Shown here: positions 23,170 to 31,495 of the stretch, piece by piece
Layout: each line of letters begins with the position of its first letter
Numbering within the stretch: position 1 is the first letter of the stretch
Assembly: GCA_030843315.1 (NCBI GenBank)
Contig: JAUUPT010000013.1
Coordinates: forward strand, 10,834 to 74,833
Length of the DNA: 64,000 nucleotides
Reading direction: 5' to 3'
Source of the DNA: Bacteroidaceae bacterium
Lineage (GTDB): Bacteria; Bacteroidota; Bacteroidia; Bacteroidales; Bacteroidaceae
Notes under the pieces: generated by a model
The model's database searches: none
Told to the model about the DNA's origin: nothing
The model's input: the letters and a program-made list of their open reading frames with translations, nothing else
Made by a program: the position numbers and the translations under genes

Positions 23170-25044
23170 TTATCTTCCGCAAAGCACCAGTAGCACGTTG
23201 ATGTCGCTCGGAGAGACTCCTGGAATTCTGCTCGCTTGGGCAATTGTTTCCGGATCAATCTTCACTAACTTCTGTCTTGCTTCGGTGGAAAGGGACTGAA
23301 TGGAATTATAGTCAAACTTCCCCTTTATCTTGATGCTCTCCAATCTTGCCAGTTTATCTGCAATGATTCGTTCGCGTCCTATGTAGCCTTCATACTTAAT
23401 AAGTATCTCTGCCGCTTCTACAATTTCATCCTTTCTATCGGAGATTTTATCCAATTCGCGTTGGAAGGCACTGACGTGTTGCGCCATGTTCTCAATCGTC
23501 ACTTGCGGGCGATTTAATAACTCTATCAGTTTGCATCCCTGGCGGAGTGGAGTAGTGCCGAGGTCTTCGAGTGCCGGATTAATTAATGCCGGTTTCATCG
23601 AATAATTTCGTGCAAAGTTTATAATACTATTCACTGCTTCCCGCTTTTGCTTCAACAGTTCGTAACGGTCTTCTTTCACCAATCCCAGCTTCCATGCCTT
23701 TTCAGTGAGGCGCATATCGGCATCATCCATACGGAGCAGGATGCGATATTCTGCGCGCGAGGTAAACATACGATAAGGTTCGTCTACACCTTTGGTCACT
23801 AAATCATCGATTAAAACGCCGATATATGCTTCATCCCGTGCCAGGGTAAATGGCTCTCCGCCGTGGCAGTTGATGTGTGCATTGATACCTGCAATGATGC
23901 CTTGTCCGGCAGCTTCTTCGTATCCGGTAGTTCCGTTCACTTGTCCGGCAAAGAAGAGATTTTTAATTTTCTTCGTTTCCAACGTATGTTTCAGTTGGGT
24001 AGGGTCGAAGAAATCGTACTCGATGGCATACCCCGGGCGATAAATCACCAAGTCCTTGAATGCCGGTATCTTCTTCAACGCTGCAATCTGGATGTCCATT
24101 GGCAGTGAAGAAGAGAAGCCATTCAGATAAAGTTCCTGGGTCGTTTCTCCTTCCGGTTCCAGGAAAAGCTGGTGTTGCGGTTTGTCGGGGAAGGTCACAA
24201 TCTTGGTTTCTATGCTTGGGCAGTAACGCGGACCGATACTCTGAATTTGTCCGTTGAAAAGGGGAGAATCCGGTAGTCCCTCTCGCAAGATGTGATGTAC
24301 TTCTTCGTTGGTGAAACAAGTCCAGCAAGGCAGTTGTTTCAAGTGACGTACGCCGGTATTCATAAAGGAGAACTTATGGAAATCGTTCTCTCCATCCTGA
24401 ATCTCCATTTGGTCATAATGCACACTTCGTCCGTCGATGCGTACGGGAGTTCCCGTTTTCATTCGTCCGTAAGTGATGCCCTGTTTTGCGATGGATTCAG
24501 TTAATTGGTAAGATGCAGGCTCTGCCATACGTCCGCCGGGGAGCATGGTGCGGCCTACGTGCATCAAGCCGTTGAGGAAAGTACCGGCAGTCAGCACCAC
24601 GCACTTGGCGCGGAAAGTTACCCCCCATAGGGTTTCTACCCCCACAATTTCTCCGTTTTCAACGAGGATTTCGCGTACGGTGTCTTGCCAGATATGCAGG
24701 TTCTCGGTGTTCTCCAGAATCTCCCGCCAAGCCCAGATAAACTTATTGCGGTCGCATTGTGCCCGCGGGCTCCACATGGCAGGGCCTTTGGAGCGGTTCA
24801 GAATGCGGAACTGTATAGCCGTCCGGTCGGTCACCAGTCCCATATATCCTCCCAATGCATCGATCTCGCGTACTATCTGTCCTTTGGCGATGCCTCCCAC
24901 TGCCGGGTTGCAGCTCATTTGGCCGATCTTATTCATATCCATCGTGATAAGACAAGTCTTTGAACCCAGGTTCGCAGCAGCAGCAGCAGCCTCACAGCCA
25001 GCGTGTCCGGCACCGATTACAATAACGTCATACTTAAATTCCAT
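23170..25044 (-). CDS. mnmG: tRNA uridine-5-carboxymethylaminomethyl modification enzyme MnmG
   Basis: This FAD-dependent subunit works with MnmE to modify the wobble uridine of certain tRNAs. The 624-aa protein begins with the FAD loop VIVIGAGHAGCEAA (about 8-21). The signatures CNPAVGGIAKG (about 45-55) and GTFLNGLMHVG follow, as does the second GxGxxG-like stretch FFAGQVNGTTGYEEAAGQG. It ends with the helical MnmE/tRNA-binding domain (about 545-624). Length is normal. It heads the mnmG-apt-uvrC cluster with a -7 element 25 bp upstream. Confidence 0.97.
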   Translation of the reverse strand: MEFKYDVIVIGAGHAGCEAAAAAANLGSKTCLITMDMNKIGQMSCNPAVGGIAKGQIVREIDALGGYMGLVTDRTAIQFRILNRSKGPAMWSPRAQCDRNKFIWAWREILENTENLHIWQDTVREILVENGEIVGVETLWGVTFRAKCVVLTAGTFLNGLMHVGRTMLPGGRMAEPASYQLTESIAKQGITYGRMKTGTPVRIDGRSVHYDQMEIQDGENDFHKFSFMNTGVRHLKQLPCWTCFTNEEVHHILREGLPDSPLFNGQIQSIGPRYCPSIETKIVTFPDKPQHQLFLEPEGETTQELYLNGFSSSLPMDIQIAALKKIPAFKDLVIYRPGYAIEYDFFDPTQLKHTLETKKIKNLFFAGQVNGTTGYEEAAGQGIIAGINAHINCHGGEPFTLARDEAYIGVLIDDLVTKGVDEPYRMFTSRAEYRILLRMDDADMRLTEKAWKLGLVKEDRYELLKQKREAVNSIINFARNYSMKPALINPALEDLGTTPLRQGCKLIELLNRPQVTIENMAQHVSAFQRELDKISDRKDEIVEAAEILIKYEGYIGRERIIADKLARLESIKIKGKFDYNSIQSLSTEARQKLVKIDPETIAQASRIPGVSPSDINVLLVLCGR

Positions 25045-25069
25045 TCGTTCAGTGTAGTTTAAAACCGTG

Positions 25070-25077
25070 CAAAGTTA
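25070..25077 (-). promoter_or_regulatory. -7 element for the mnmG cluster
   Basis: CAAAGTTA reads TAACTTTG on the minus strand, about 26 bp upstream of the mnmG ATG. It is a full match to TAnnTTTG with no clear -33 partner. Confidence 0.5.
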
Positions 25078-25141
25078 CGAAAAAGTTACGTTGCACCCAC
25101 GCTTCTTTAATTTTGTTTATGACAGAGGCGATGCACGCATG

Positions 25142-26374
25142 CTATCGCTCCAGCCACTTTCGGATGGGTGGCATCAGTTCTTCCATAAAATCTTCCTGCT
25201 TCTCCTGTTTCGTATTCAGATCCCAGATGTATTGGCGGGCTTCATGGGGATTCTCGGTTTGGAATATTTCATAATACAATTCTTCGCGTTTTACGTATTT
25301 TTCGGCAAATCCGTCTTCTGCGATATGCGGCACGCCTATTACTATTCGGAATTCGGGAATCGTACGGTAGTACACATATCCCGTAAATACGTCTTGATAG
25401 GTGATGCCCGGACAAGTTCGCGGGTCATGATCGAAAGCATCTTTCCCGAACGGGCTTCCTGAAAAGTCGAATCCGGCATTGTTTATTTTCTGATATTGAA
25501 ATGCAGCATCCCATCTCCCGTTTTGTGTAGGGGCTACGGATACGTCATTGTCCGAACGTATGGCCGAAAGCGCGAATTGGTTGACTAACACATTGGCGCA
25601 TCGGTCGGGAAATGCTTCGAATACAAAGCGTGCCACATTCTGTTCCGGTACTCCCGCTTTGCGGTGATAGCCGGGACTATAAGCATGTCGGGAATTCATG
25701 ATGACCAATGCTTTCTGTTTGGGATTCCGGGCTTTCATTTCCCAGAAATTGCGGATAATGTAGTCCGCCATCAGGCTGTCACGCTGGAAATAGTCATCAA
25801 ACTGCCCGTAAGACTCTTTCAGGTTTTCTTTTGTAGGGTGTTTGGTATTGAAAAAGATGTCGGATGGATAAAAAGAAATCTTCTTTTTATCAGGTAATGT
25901 GCTGTTTATCTGATAAATACTTTCTGCAAAATAAGTCCAGTTATAGGGGTGCCAAACAGGATAAAAAAGCATGTTGCGCCGGAAATGCAGAATCTGTTTG
26001 TCTACCTCTTCCTTGCTCAATCCGTCGGTATGGAGAAAAGTATTCAGTTCCGGGTTTATGCTTCTCGAGCCTACCTCTGTAAACACTACCCCCACGTGGT
26101 TGATGAAAAAGGAATCGCGCAGCACTTCCAGATAGAGTTCATATTGAGTGATATCCCGATGGTCACGTTCGCTGATAAAGACGATGTCATGTTCCTTGAA
26201 CAAGGAAAGGATATACTCTTTTGCCGTCATTTGCTTGCCGGATAAGAAATCGACATAAGGTTTGATGGCTTTATGTGGCTGAGCCATTGCCGTGAAAGTG
26301 CTCAACAGAAAGGTAATAAGGCATAACACTGTTTTCACAGATACCCTTCTTCGGGGAGAAATGAAATGTTCCAT
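25142..26374 (-). CDS. Secreted protein resembling the erythromycin esterase/ChaN fold, role unknown
   Basis: The 410-aa product has an N-terminal basic region and a hydrophobic signal (about 12-31, cut after TAMAQ). The mature part begins FKEHDIVFISERDHRDITQY, which recalls the strand and GExH motif of the erythromycin esterase/ChaN/TraB group, but with S-E-R-D-H in place of G-E-x-H. A further VVFTEVGSRS and a late VIMNSRHAYSPGYH give more of the expected acidic and His residues. No antibiotic resistance should be inferred. The protein is exported without a lipobox. It lies 97 nt upstream of mnmG but probably has its own promoter; the 154-bp gap to the divergent regulator gene holds that gene's -7 box. 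Confidence 0.55.
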   Translation of the reverse strand: MEHFISPRRRVSVKTVLCLITFLLSTFTAMAQPHKAIKPYVDFLSGKQMTAKEYILSLFKEHDIVFISERDHRDITQYELYLEVLRDSFFINHVGVVFTEVGSRSINPELNTFLHTDGLSKEEVDKQILHFRRNMLFYPVWHPYNWTYFAESIYQINSTLPDKKKISFYPSDIFFNTKHPTKENLKESYGQFDDYFQRDSLMADYIIRNFWEMKARNPKQKALVIMNSRHAYSPGYHRKAGVPEQNVARFVFEAFPDRCANVLVNQFALSAIRSDNDVSVAPTQNGRWDAAFQYQKINNAGFDFSGSPFGKDAFDHDPRTCPGITYQDVFTGYVYYRTIPEFRIVIGVPHIAEDGFAEKYVKREELYYEIFQTENPHEARQYIWDLNTKQEKQEDFMEELMPPIRKWLER

Positions 26375-26455
26375 AGTTTCTGAATGTTTTTATGATGTGT
26401 CTCTATTTATCGTTGTAAATGTATTCAATAAATCTTGGAATTACAATTCTTTTCT

Positions 26456-26477
26456 GAAAAAGATACATACCTTTGCA
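26456..26477 (+). promoter_or_regulatory. -7 promoter region of the TPR/LuxR regulator gene
   Basis: TACCTTTG at 26468-26475 matches TAnnTTTG. The 22-nt stretch 26456-26477 differs by one base from 31420-31441, the promoter of SusC1. The start of transcription would lie near 26482, about 45 nt before the ATG at 26529. Confidence 0.5.
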
Positions 26478-26528
26478 GTGACAGGCACTTAGGCGCCCTC
26501 TCGATTGTACCATTATAAAGTAAAAAGA

Positions 26529-28178
26529 ATGCGGACGAAATGCTTTTTCCTTATTGTTGCGGGCTTGTTTTTGCTGTATGCATGTACCGGTTCTTCTCCT
26601 CGTAAGATGCCCCGGCTTTCCGATGCGTGGGTGAAGGAGCATCCCGACAGTGCGCTTGTGCTGTTGGATGCCCTGCTGTTTCCCGAAGAACTGCCCCTTC
26701 CCGAGCGTGCCGAGTATGCGCGTCTGCGTGCAAGCGCTTGTGCGGAAGCCGATAAATCGTTTGCACAGGATACGTTGCTCGAGGCTGCCATCCGCTATTA
26801 TACGGCTTGCGGCGATTCGTTTCATTTGTCAGAATGCTATCGTTTGAATGCCTTGCGTCAGCTTCATAAAGATGACAATGCTGCTGCCTTGAATAGTTTC
26901 ATGCTTTCTGAACGCTTCTTGCCGCAATCGGCAGACAGTCTTCGTCTGTTGCTTTATAACCGGATTGCCCAGCAAGCATTGACCGCTTCCTGCTATGACG
27001 TGAGCCGGCGTTATGCCCGTCGGTTGATGGCTTCGCGGGATACCTCTTTTCAATTGGTGGGTTACTATACGCTTGCCATTGCTTTTAATTGGGAAGCAAA
27101 GCGCGAGACGGGTTTGTCCGATTCCGCTTTTTACTATATGGAGAAGGGTATTTCTCTTGCTGAAGCGCATCCTGACGCACTTTTGCCCCATTATCTCCGC
27201 AACTCTATGAATTCCTGTCTGTCAGAGCAAGAAGCTTTGCGCCGCTTGCAGAAAGTCATTTCTTTGGAGGGCGAGAGTTGCAATGTGCTGGCAAGCATTG
27301 CCCAAGTCTTTCTTGCCACTCATCAGCTCGATTCTGCCGAGCACTACCTTCGCCGTGCAGAAGATAATTATGCGCAGACCTGGCAAAGTCACGGTCGTGA
27401 ATACGTCACGATGCGCAATGAGCTTTCCGTTTTGCGTTCTTGCCTGGACTATGCCCGCGGGCAGAAAGATTTCTTCTCTTTTCCCGGAGCGTTCAACGAT
27501 TCCATCTACTTTGCCAGTGAGCATAACAAGCGCGTTTGGGAAGAACAAAGCAGTGTACAAAGCCGCAATGCCGCCCGCAATCTGTACTATCAGCAGCAAC
27601 GGCAACGAATGCAACTGCTGCTGCTTTGTATCGCTTTCTGTGTGTTTATTGCTGCTATCGTCATTTCTTTGTACATTCGCCGCAAGCGCAACCGCTGGCT
27701 GGAAGCGGAGGAACGTGCCGAGACTCTGCAATGCTTGTTGAACGATGCTTCGCAAGCCACATCCGACACTCCCCACGACAGCCATTTCTTCAAGAAGATA
27801 TTGCTGCAACAGCTCGGCATCCTTCGCCTGATAGCTACCGCACCCACGGAGCAGAACAAGGAATTGTTGCAACAGATAGCCCGTATCAGTAACCGTGAAG
27901 TCCCGGCGGACAGCCTGCTGAACTGGGCGGATCTTTATCCCGTCATCGACTCCCTCTACGACGACTTCCATGCCCGGCTCATTGAGCGCTTCGGCCATCT
28001 GCTGGGCGAACGGGAAGTACAGCTCTGCTGTCTGCTTGCCGCCGGGTTCTCTACTAAGGAGATAAGTGTAGTTACCAACCAAAGTCCACGTACCGTCTAT
28101 CAGCGCAAGTCGGACATCCGACGTAAACTACGGATGGAAGAAGGGGAAGATATTGTGGAGCATATAACTTCCATATAA
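26529..28178 (+). CDS. Membrane-anchored TPR and LuxR-type regulator
   Basis: The 549-aa protein is built like a one-piece envelope sensor. An N-terminal signal ends in a lipobox-like LLYAC. TPR-like helical repeats follow (about 40-300; for example SALVLLDALLF, AEHYLRRAEDNY). A single membrane helix lies at about 362-384 (LLLLCIAFCVFIAAIVISLY) and precedes a cytoplasmic part. The C-terminal helix-turn-helix is of the LuxR/GerE type (LGEREVQLCCLLAAGFSTKE, then SPRTVYQRKSDIRRKL). ATG 26529 was chosen over the in-frame ATG at 26505 because only it starts directly on the basic-hydrophobic signal. The next gene, a TonB-type barrel, starts 158 nt downstream and is a plausible target. The ligand is unknown. 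Confidence 0.75.
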   Translation: MRTKCFFLIVAGLFLLYACTGSSPRKMPRLSDAWVKEHPDSALVLLDALLFPEELPLPERAEYARLRASACAEADKSFAQDTLLEAAIRYYTACGDSFHLSECYRLNALRQLHKDDNAAALNSFMLSERFLPQSADSLRLLLYNRIAQQALTASCYDVSRRYARRLMASRDTSFQLVGYYTLAIAFNWEAKRETGLSDSAFYYMEKGISLAEAHPDALLPHYLRNSMNSCLSEQEALRRLQKVISLEGESCNVLASIAQVFLATHQLDSAEHYLRRAEDNYAQTWQSHGREYVTMRNELSVLRSCLDYARGQKDFFSFPGAFNDSIYFASEHNKRVWEEQSSVQSRNAARNLYYQQQRQRMQLLLLCIAFCVFIAAIVISLYIRRKRNRWLEAEERAETLQCLLNDASQATSDTPHDSHFFKKILLQQLGILRLIATAPTEQNKELLQQIARISNREVPADSLLNWADLYPVIDSLYDDFHARLIERFGHLLGEREVQLCCLLAAGFSTKEISVVTNQSPRTVYQRKSDIRRKLRMEEGEDIVEHITSI

Positions 28179-28299
28179 CCCCATTCGCTCTCCAATATAA
28201 ACTTTTTGTTTTGTAATGTGTTTACTATCAATGCATTATTTGCGTCTCTGCACCCTGAAAAACAGAAACATATAACCCTGCCATAACCCTCTTTCCCCC

Positions 28300-28307
28300 T
28301 ACCTTTG
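28300..28307 (+). promoter_or_regulatory. -7 element for the barrel receptor gene
   Basis: TACCTTTG matches TAnnTTTG, 29 bp before the ATG at 28337. Its own promoter suggests that the receptor is regulated separately from the regulator gene upstream. Confidence 0.5.
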
Positions 28308-28336
28308 CTTTCAGAAAATCAAACTGGAAAGTAAAG

Positions 28337-30430
28337 ATGAAAAAGATTCTTTTGAGCCTTGCCGCTGCTTTATGCGGCATATTGATGCACGCGCAAGTGC
28401 TTGTGCATACCGATTCCCTGAATATGCTCACCGATACGCTGGGCGAAGTTACTATCCGCGCTTCCCGCGTTATTCGTAAATCGGACCGCCAGGTCATTCT
28501 CCCCACAAGCGAACAAAAGGAAAAGTCCGTCAACGGGCTGGAACTGACTCAACGGCTTTCGCTGCCCCGTGTGTTTGTTAACGTCTCCCAAAGCAGCATC
28601 AGTATGGCGGGCGGCGAAACCCTGCAACTACGCATCAACGGAGTGGAAGCCACTTCACAGGAAGTCCTGGCTCTGTCTCCCGAGGATATCCGACGGGTAG
28701 AGTACCATGACAATCCCGGTCTGCGTTACGGTGAAGGCGTGGGTGCCGTCATCGACTATATCACCGTGCGCCGCACGTCCGGCGGCAACGTCGGCACCAG
28801 CCTCTTGCAACAAGCCAACTCCGTGGGTGCCGACCAGGTGTATGGAACCTTCCACTACGGACGCTCCCAATTCGGTTTCAGCTATTACACCAATTTCCAT
28901 TCCTACGATGACGTTTATGCCGATGAAAAGGAGGATTTCAGACTCCCGGACGGCTCCGTCTTTTCCCGTCGGACGGACGGCCTGCCCGGCAAGAACAGCG
29001 AGATTCTCCACATGGGAAGTGCCACTTACAACTATACCACCGATGAGAACTTCATGCTCAGTGCCAAATTCTCTCTTCTGAAGTATGATGTCGGCAAGGT
29101 TCTTGATCGTGGGGAGGTTTACAACCTTGCCAATCCCGATTACCGCCTTTCACGCGAGCGCAATAACCCTCGCTGGTGGAACCGCCCCTCGCTCGACATT
29201 TACCTCTACCGGAAACTCAAAAACCACCAATCCATCGCCCTCGATGTAGTAGGAACCTATAACGGAAATCATGAGAAAACCTCTCTTCGCGACAGCCACG
29301 GCGAAGAGGTCTTTACCGACCTGCTGACCGATGTGCATAGCAAACGCTACTCCCTCATTGCCGAAGCCATCTACGAAAAAGTATGGGGAACCAATCGTCT
29401 GACCGCCGGCCTGAAGCATACCCAGGCAAAAACCGACAATACCTATCGTGGCGATACCCACACCGACACCCATGCGCGTGATGCCGACACCTACGGATAT
29501 GCCGAATTCATCGGAAAAACCGGTCGTCTGACCTATACCCTCGGTGCCGGTGCAGCCCGCACCCATATCAGCCAGCAGGGCCAACCGGCATTGAACCAAT
29601 GGAATTTCCGTCCCACGCTGAAGTTGCTCTATGCCTTCAATGACGTGTTTTCCATGCGCTTCCGCTATCTTCTGCGCAATGTCAACCCTTCTCTCTCGCA
29701 ACTCAGCGACGTGGAGCAACAGACCGACTCCCTGCAATTGCTTCGTGGCAACCCTTCCCTCGACAGTAATCTTCGCCATACTTTCGGGCTGAACCTGGAT
29801 GTCAACCGCCCTTCCTTCCAGTTGGGACTGAGCCTGCTCTACTACCTGCAACACCACCCCGTGATGGAAGAGACTTCCTACGATGCCGCCCGCTCCCTTT
29901 TTGTCAAGACCTACGCCAATCAGCGCCGTTTCGAGACGATGAATGCGGAACTTTATGCCAACATCTCCCTTTGGAAGGACCATGTGAATCTGTATTTCAA
30001 CGGCGGTGTCAATCATTTCATCTCTACCGGTCGCGCTTACCGCCACCGCTACACCGACTTTTATTATATTTCGCAGATACAGGCAGATTACAAAAACTTC
30101 CTTTTCATCGCACAATTCATCCGTCAGGAGAACTCCTTCTATGGTGAAACCATGAGTACCTGGAATCGCTACAACCAATATCTGATAGGCTATAAATTCC
30201 GCAACAACATGCGCCTCAGTGTGGGTATTCAGGATCCTTTCGGAGAATTCAGCACCAGCGTCACCCGAAACTATGCTGCCCTGGTCGGCAGTACAAAGAC
30301 GATGCACTATCCCAATCTGAAGCATTGTCTGCTGGTTTCCTTCTCCTGGAATCTGAACTTCGGAAAGCAATACAGAGCCTTGCAGAAGAAGATAGAGAAC
30401 AGCGATTCGGAAAGCGGTATCCTGAAGTAG
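28337..30430 (+). CDS. TonB-dependent receptor-like outer-membrane beta-barrel protein
   Basis: The 697-aa product has a signal peptide (1-19, cut after LMHAQ). A TonB box/plug-like section follows (about 33-150; TLGEVTIRASRV, GGETLQLRINGVEAT, SPEDIRRVEYHDNPGLRYGE). Then comes a long series of alternating amphipathic strands with aromatic girdles, typical of a 22-strand barrel. At under 700 residues it is shorter than SusC proteins and lacks the N-terminal carboxypeptidase-like domain. It has no SusD partner. It follows the membrane LuxR-type regulator, and the two may form a sensing and uptake unit. The substrate (metal chelate, peptide or glycan) cannot be told. Confidence 0.75.
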   Translation: MKKILLSLAAALCGILMHAQVLVHTDSLNMLTDTLGEVTIRASRVIRKSDRQVILPTSEQKEKSVNGLELTQRLSLPRVFVNVSQSSISMAGGETLQLRINGVEATSQEVLALSPEDIRRVEYHDNPGLRYGEGVGAVIDYITVRRTSGGNVGTSLLQQANSVGADQVYGTFHYGRSQFGFSYYTNFHSYDDVYADEKEDFRLPDGSVFSRRTDGLPGKNSEILHMGSATYNYTTDENFMLSAKFSLLKYDVGKVLDRGEVYNLANPDYRLSRERNNPRWWNRPSLDIYLYRKLKNHQSIALDVVGTYNGNHEKTSLRDSHGEEVFTDLLTDVHSKRYSLIAEAIYEKVWGTNRLTAGLKHTQAKTDNTYRGDTHTDTHARDADTYGYAEFIGKTGRLTYTLGAGAARTHISQQGQPALNQWNFRPTLKLLYAFNDVFSMRFRYLLRNVNPSLSQLSDVEQQTDSLQLLRGNPSLDSNLRHTFGLNLDVNRPSFQLGLSLLYYLQHHPVMEETSYDAARSLFVKTYANQRRFETMNAELYANISLWKDHVNLYFNGGVNHFISTGRAYRHRYTDFYYISQIQADYKNFLFIAQFIRQENSFYGETMSTWNRYNQYLIGYKFRNNMRLSVGIQDPFGEFSTSVTRNYAALVGSTKTMHYPNLKHCLLVSFSWNLNFGKQYRALQKKIENSDSESGILK

Positions 30431-30484
30431 CGTTGTCCCAGTCTACCCTTATCCGCTCCCTATTTCTACCTTTATTGATACATT

Positions 30485-30557
30485 ACATCTCCAATGCAAG
30501 TCCAATACTATAAATTGGACTTGCATTGGAGATGTATTGGATTTGTATTGGACTTGC
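30485..30557. repeat. Head-to-head array of 11-bp repeats with a perfect 22-bp inverted repeat
   Basis: Four direct 11-bp units (ATTGGACTTGC type) run from 30514 to 30557, and two units in reverse complement occupy 30485-30506. The two arms 30485-30506 and 30514-30535 are exact reverse complements separated by 7 bp. The array lies in the 286-bp gap after the barrel receptor gene. It can form a strong RNA hairpin but has no U-run. Confidence 0.8.
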
Positions 30558-30628
30558 TATGAAGCAGGTCCCTTGTAGATACTTTTCTTAATCCGTGGAA
30601 AATCCTCATATTATTCATCCTTTATTCT

Positions 30629-30636
30629 TACTTTTG
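30629..30636 (+). promoter_or_regulatory. -7 element for the DUF6266 gene
   Basis: TACTTTTG matches TAnnTTTG and would give a leader of about 75 nt before the ATG at 30717. Confidence 0.45.
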
Positions 30637-30716
30637 CAGGTAGCAAGTGACTGCTCAAGTACAATCATCTTTGAGTAGTTGCACTAACAATATTCATTTG
30701 TAAAAAGCATAAAATT

Positions 30717-31346
30717 ATGGCACGGACAAAAGACGGGATTTTTGGAGATTTTTCAGGTAAGATAGGCAATGTGATAGGCTGCAAAGGCAAGACGGGATAT
30801 TATGTGCGTTCCCGTCCTCAGCACGTCAACAATCCGCAGACGGAGCGGCAGCAGGCACATCGCGGCAAGTTTGCCGTAGCCATGCGGTTTGCCCGTGCAC
30901 TTACCCCTTTTCTGCGTATTAGTTATCGTGAATTTGCCGGGGCAGGGCATCCCTTCCATGCGGCAGTCTCTTCCTTTCTGGAAAATGCCGTGGCAGAAAC
31001 CGCCGATGGCTATGCCATTGATTTTGAAAAGGCACTCGTTTCCCGTGGCTCCTTGACCGCGGTACATCAGGCAACCTCAGTACAGACTGCGAACAATATT
31101 TCTTTCGAATGGACTGACAATAGTGGTGAAGGCAATGCTGTTGCTGCTGATGCCGCCCTTCTGTTGGTCTTCAACAAGACGCGTTGGGAGGCTGTATATA
31201 GTGATGCCACTGCCCGCCGTTCTGATGAAAAGGCGGAATTGGATATCCCGAAGGAATGGGAGAAAGATGAACTTGTGACCTATCTTGGCTTCCGCAGTGG
31301 GGATGGGGAGACGGTGGCAAATAGTATTTGCTTTATCCTAAAATAG
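30717..31346 (+). CDS. DUF6266-type protein
   Basis: The 209-aa product has no signal peptide. It opens with a Gly/Lys-rich stretch (GIFGDFSGKIGNVIGCKGKT, then YYVRSRP) that I associate with the DUF6266 family of Bacteroidota. A basic helical segment with PQTERQQAHRGKFAVAMRFA follows, and a C-terminal beta-rich half (about 120-209). The function of the family is not known to me. The gene stands alone with its own promoter between the barrel receptor and the first SusC gene. The basic N-terminal half could suggest nucleic-acid or surface binding, but that is speculation. Confidence 0.65.
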   Translation: MARTKDGIFGDFSGKIGNVIGCKGKTGYYVRSRPQHVNNPQTERQQAHRGKFAVAMRFARALTPFLRISYREFAGAGHPFHAAVSSFLENAVAETADGYAIDFEKALVSRGSLTAVHQATSVQTANNISFEWTDNSGEGNAVAADAALLLVFNKTRWEAVYSDATARRSDEKAELDIPKEWEKDELVTYLGFRSGDGETVANSICFILK

Positions 31347-31419
31347 ATGGCTTATTTCTTCTTTTTGGCTTAAAATGTAATCAAAATGCAACTTTTTGCT
31401 TAAAGTTGATTTACTTTAT

Positions 31420-31441
31420 GAAAAAGATACATATCTTTGCA
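31420..31441 (+). promoter_or_regulatory. -7 promoter region of SusC1
   Basis: TATCTTTG at 31432-31439 matches TAnnTTTG and lies about 57 bp before the ATG at 31496. The 22-nt block is nearly identical to 26456-26477. Confidence 0.5.
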
Positions 31442-31495
31442 AGGATTGAATATTTATAGACAACTTGCATTGATTAATTTTAAGACAGAGAAGTT

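Noticed and set aside
25142..26374. Macrolide resistance gene
   Set aside because: Only a distant fold-level likeness to erythromycin esterase is seen, with a changed motif and a signal peptide.
29150..30370. 406-codon open frame on the minus strand opposite the barrel receptor
   Set aside because: Antisense shadow of a gene with barrel-type strands; no recognisable domain and no promoter.
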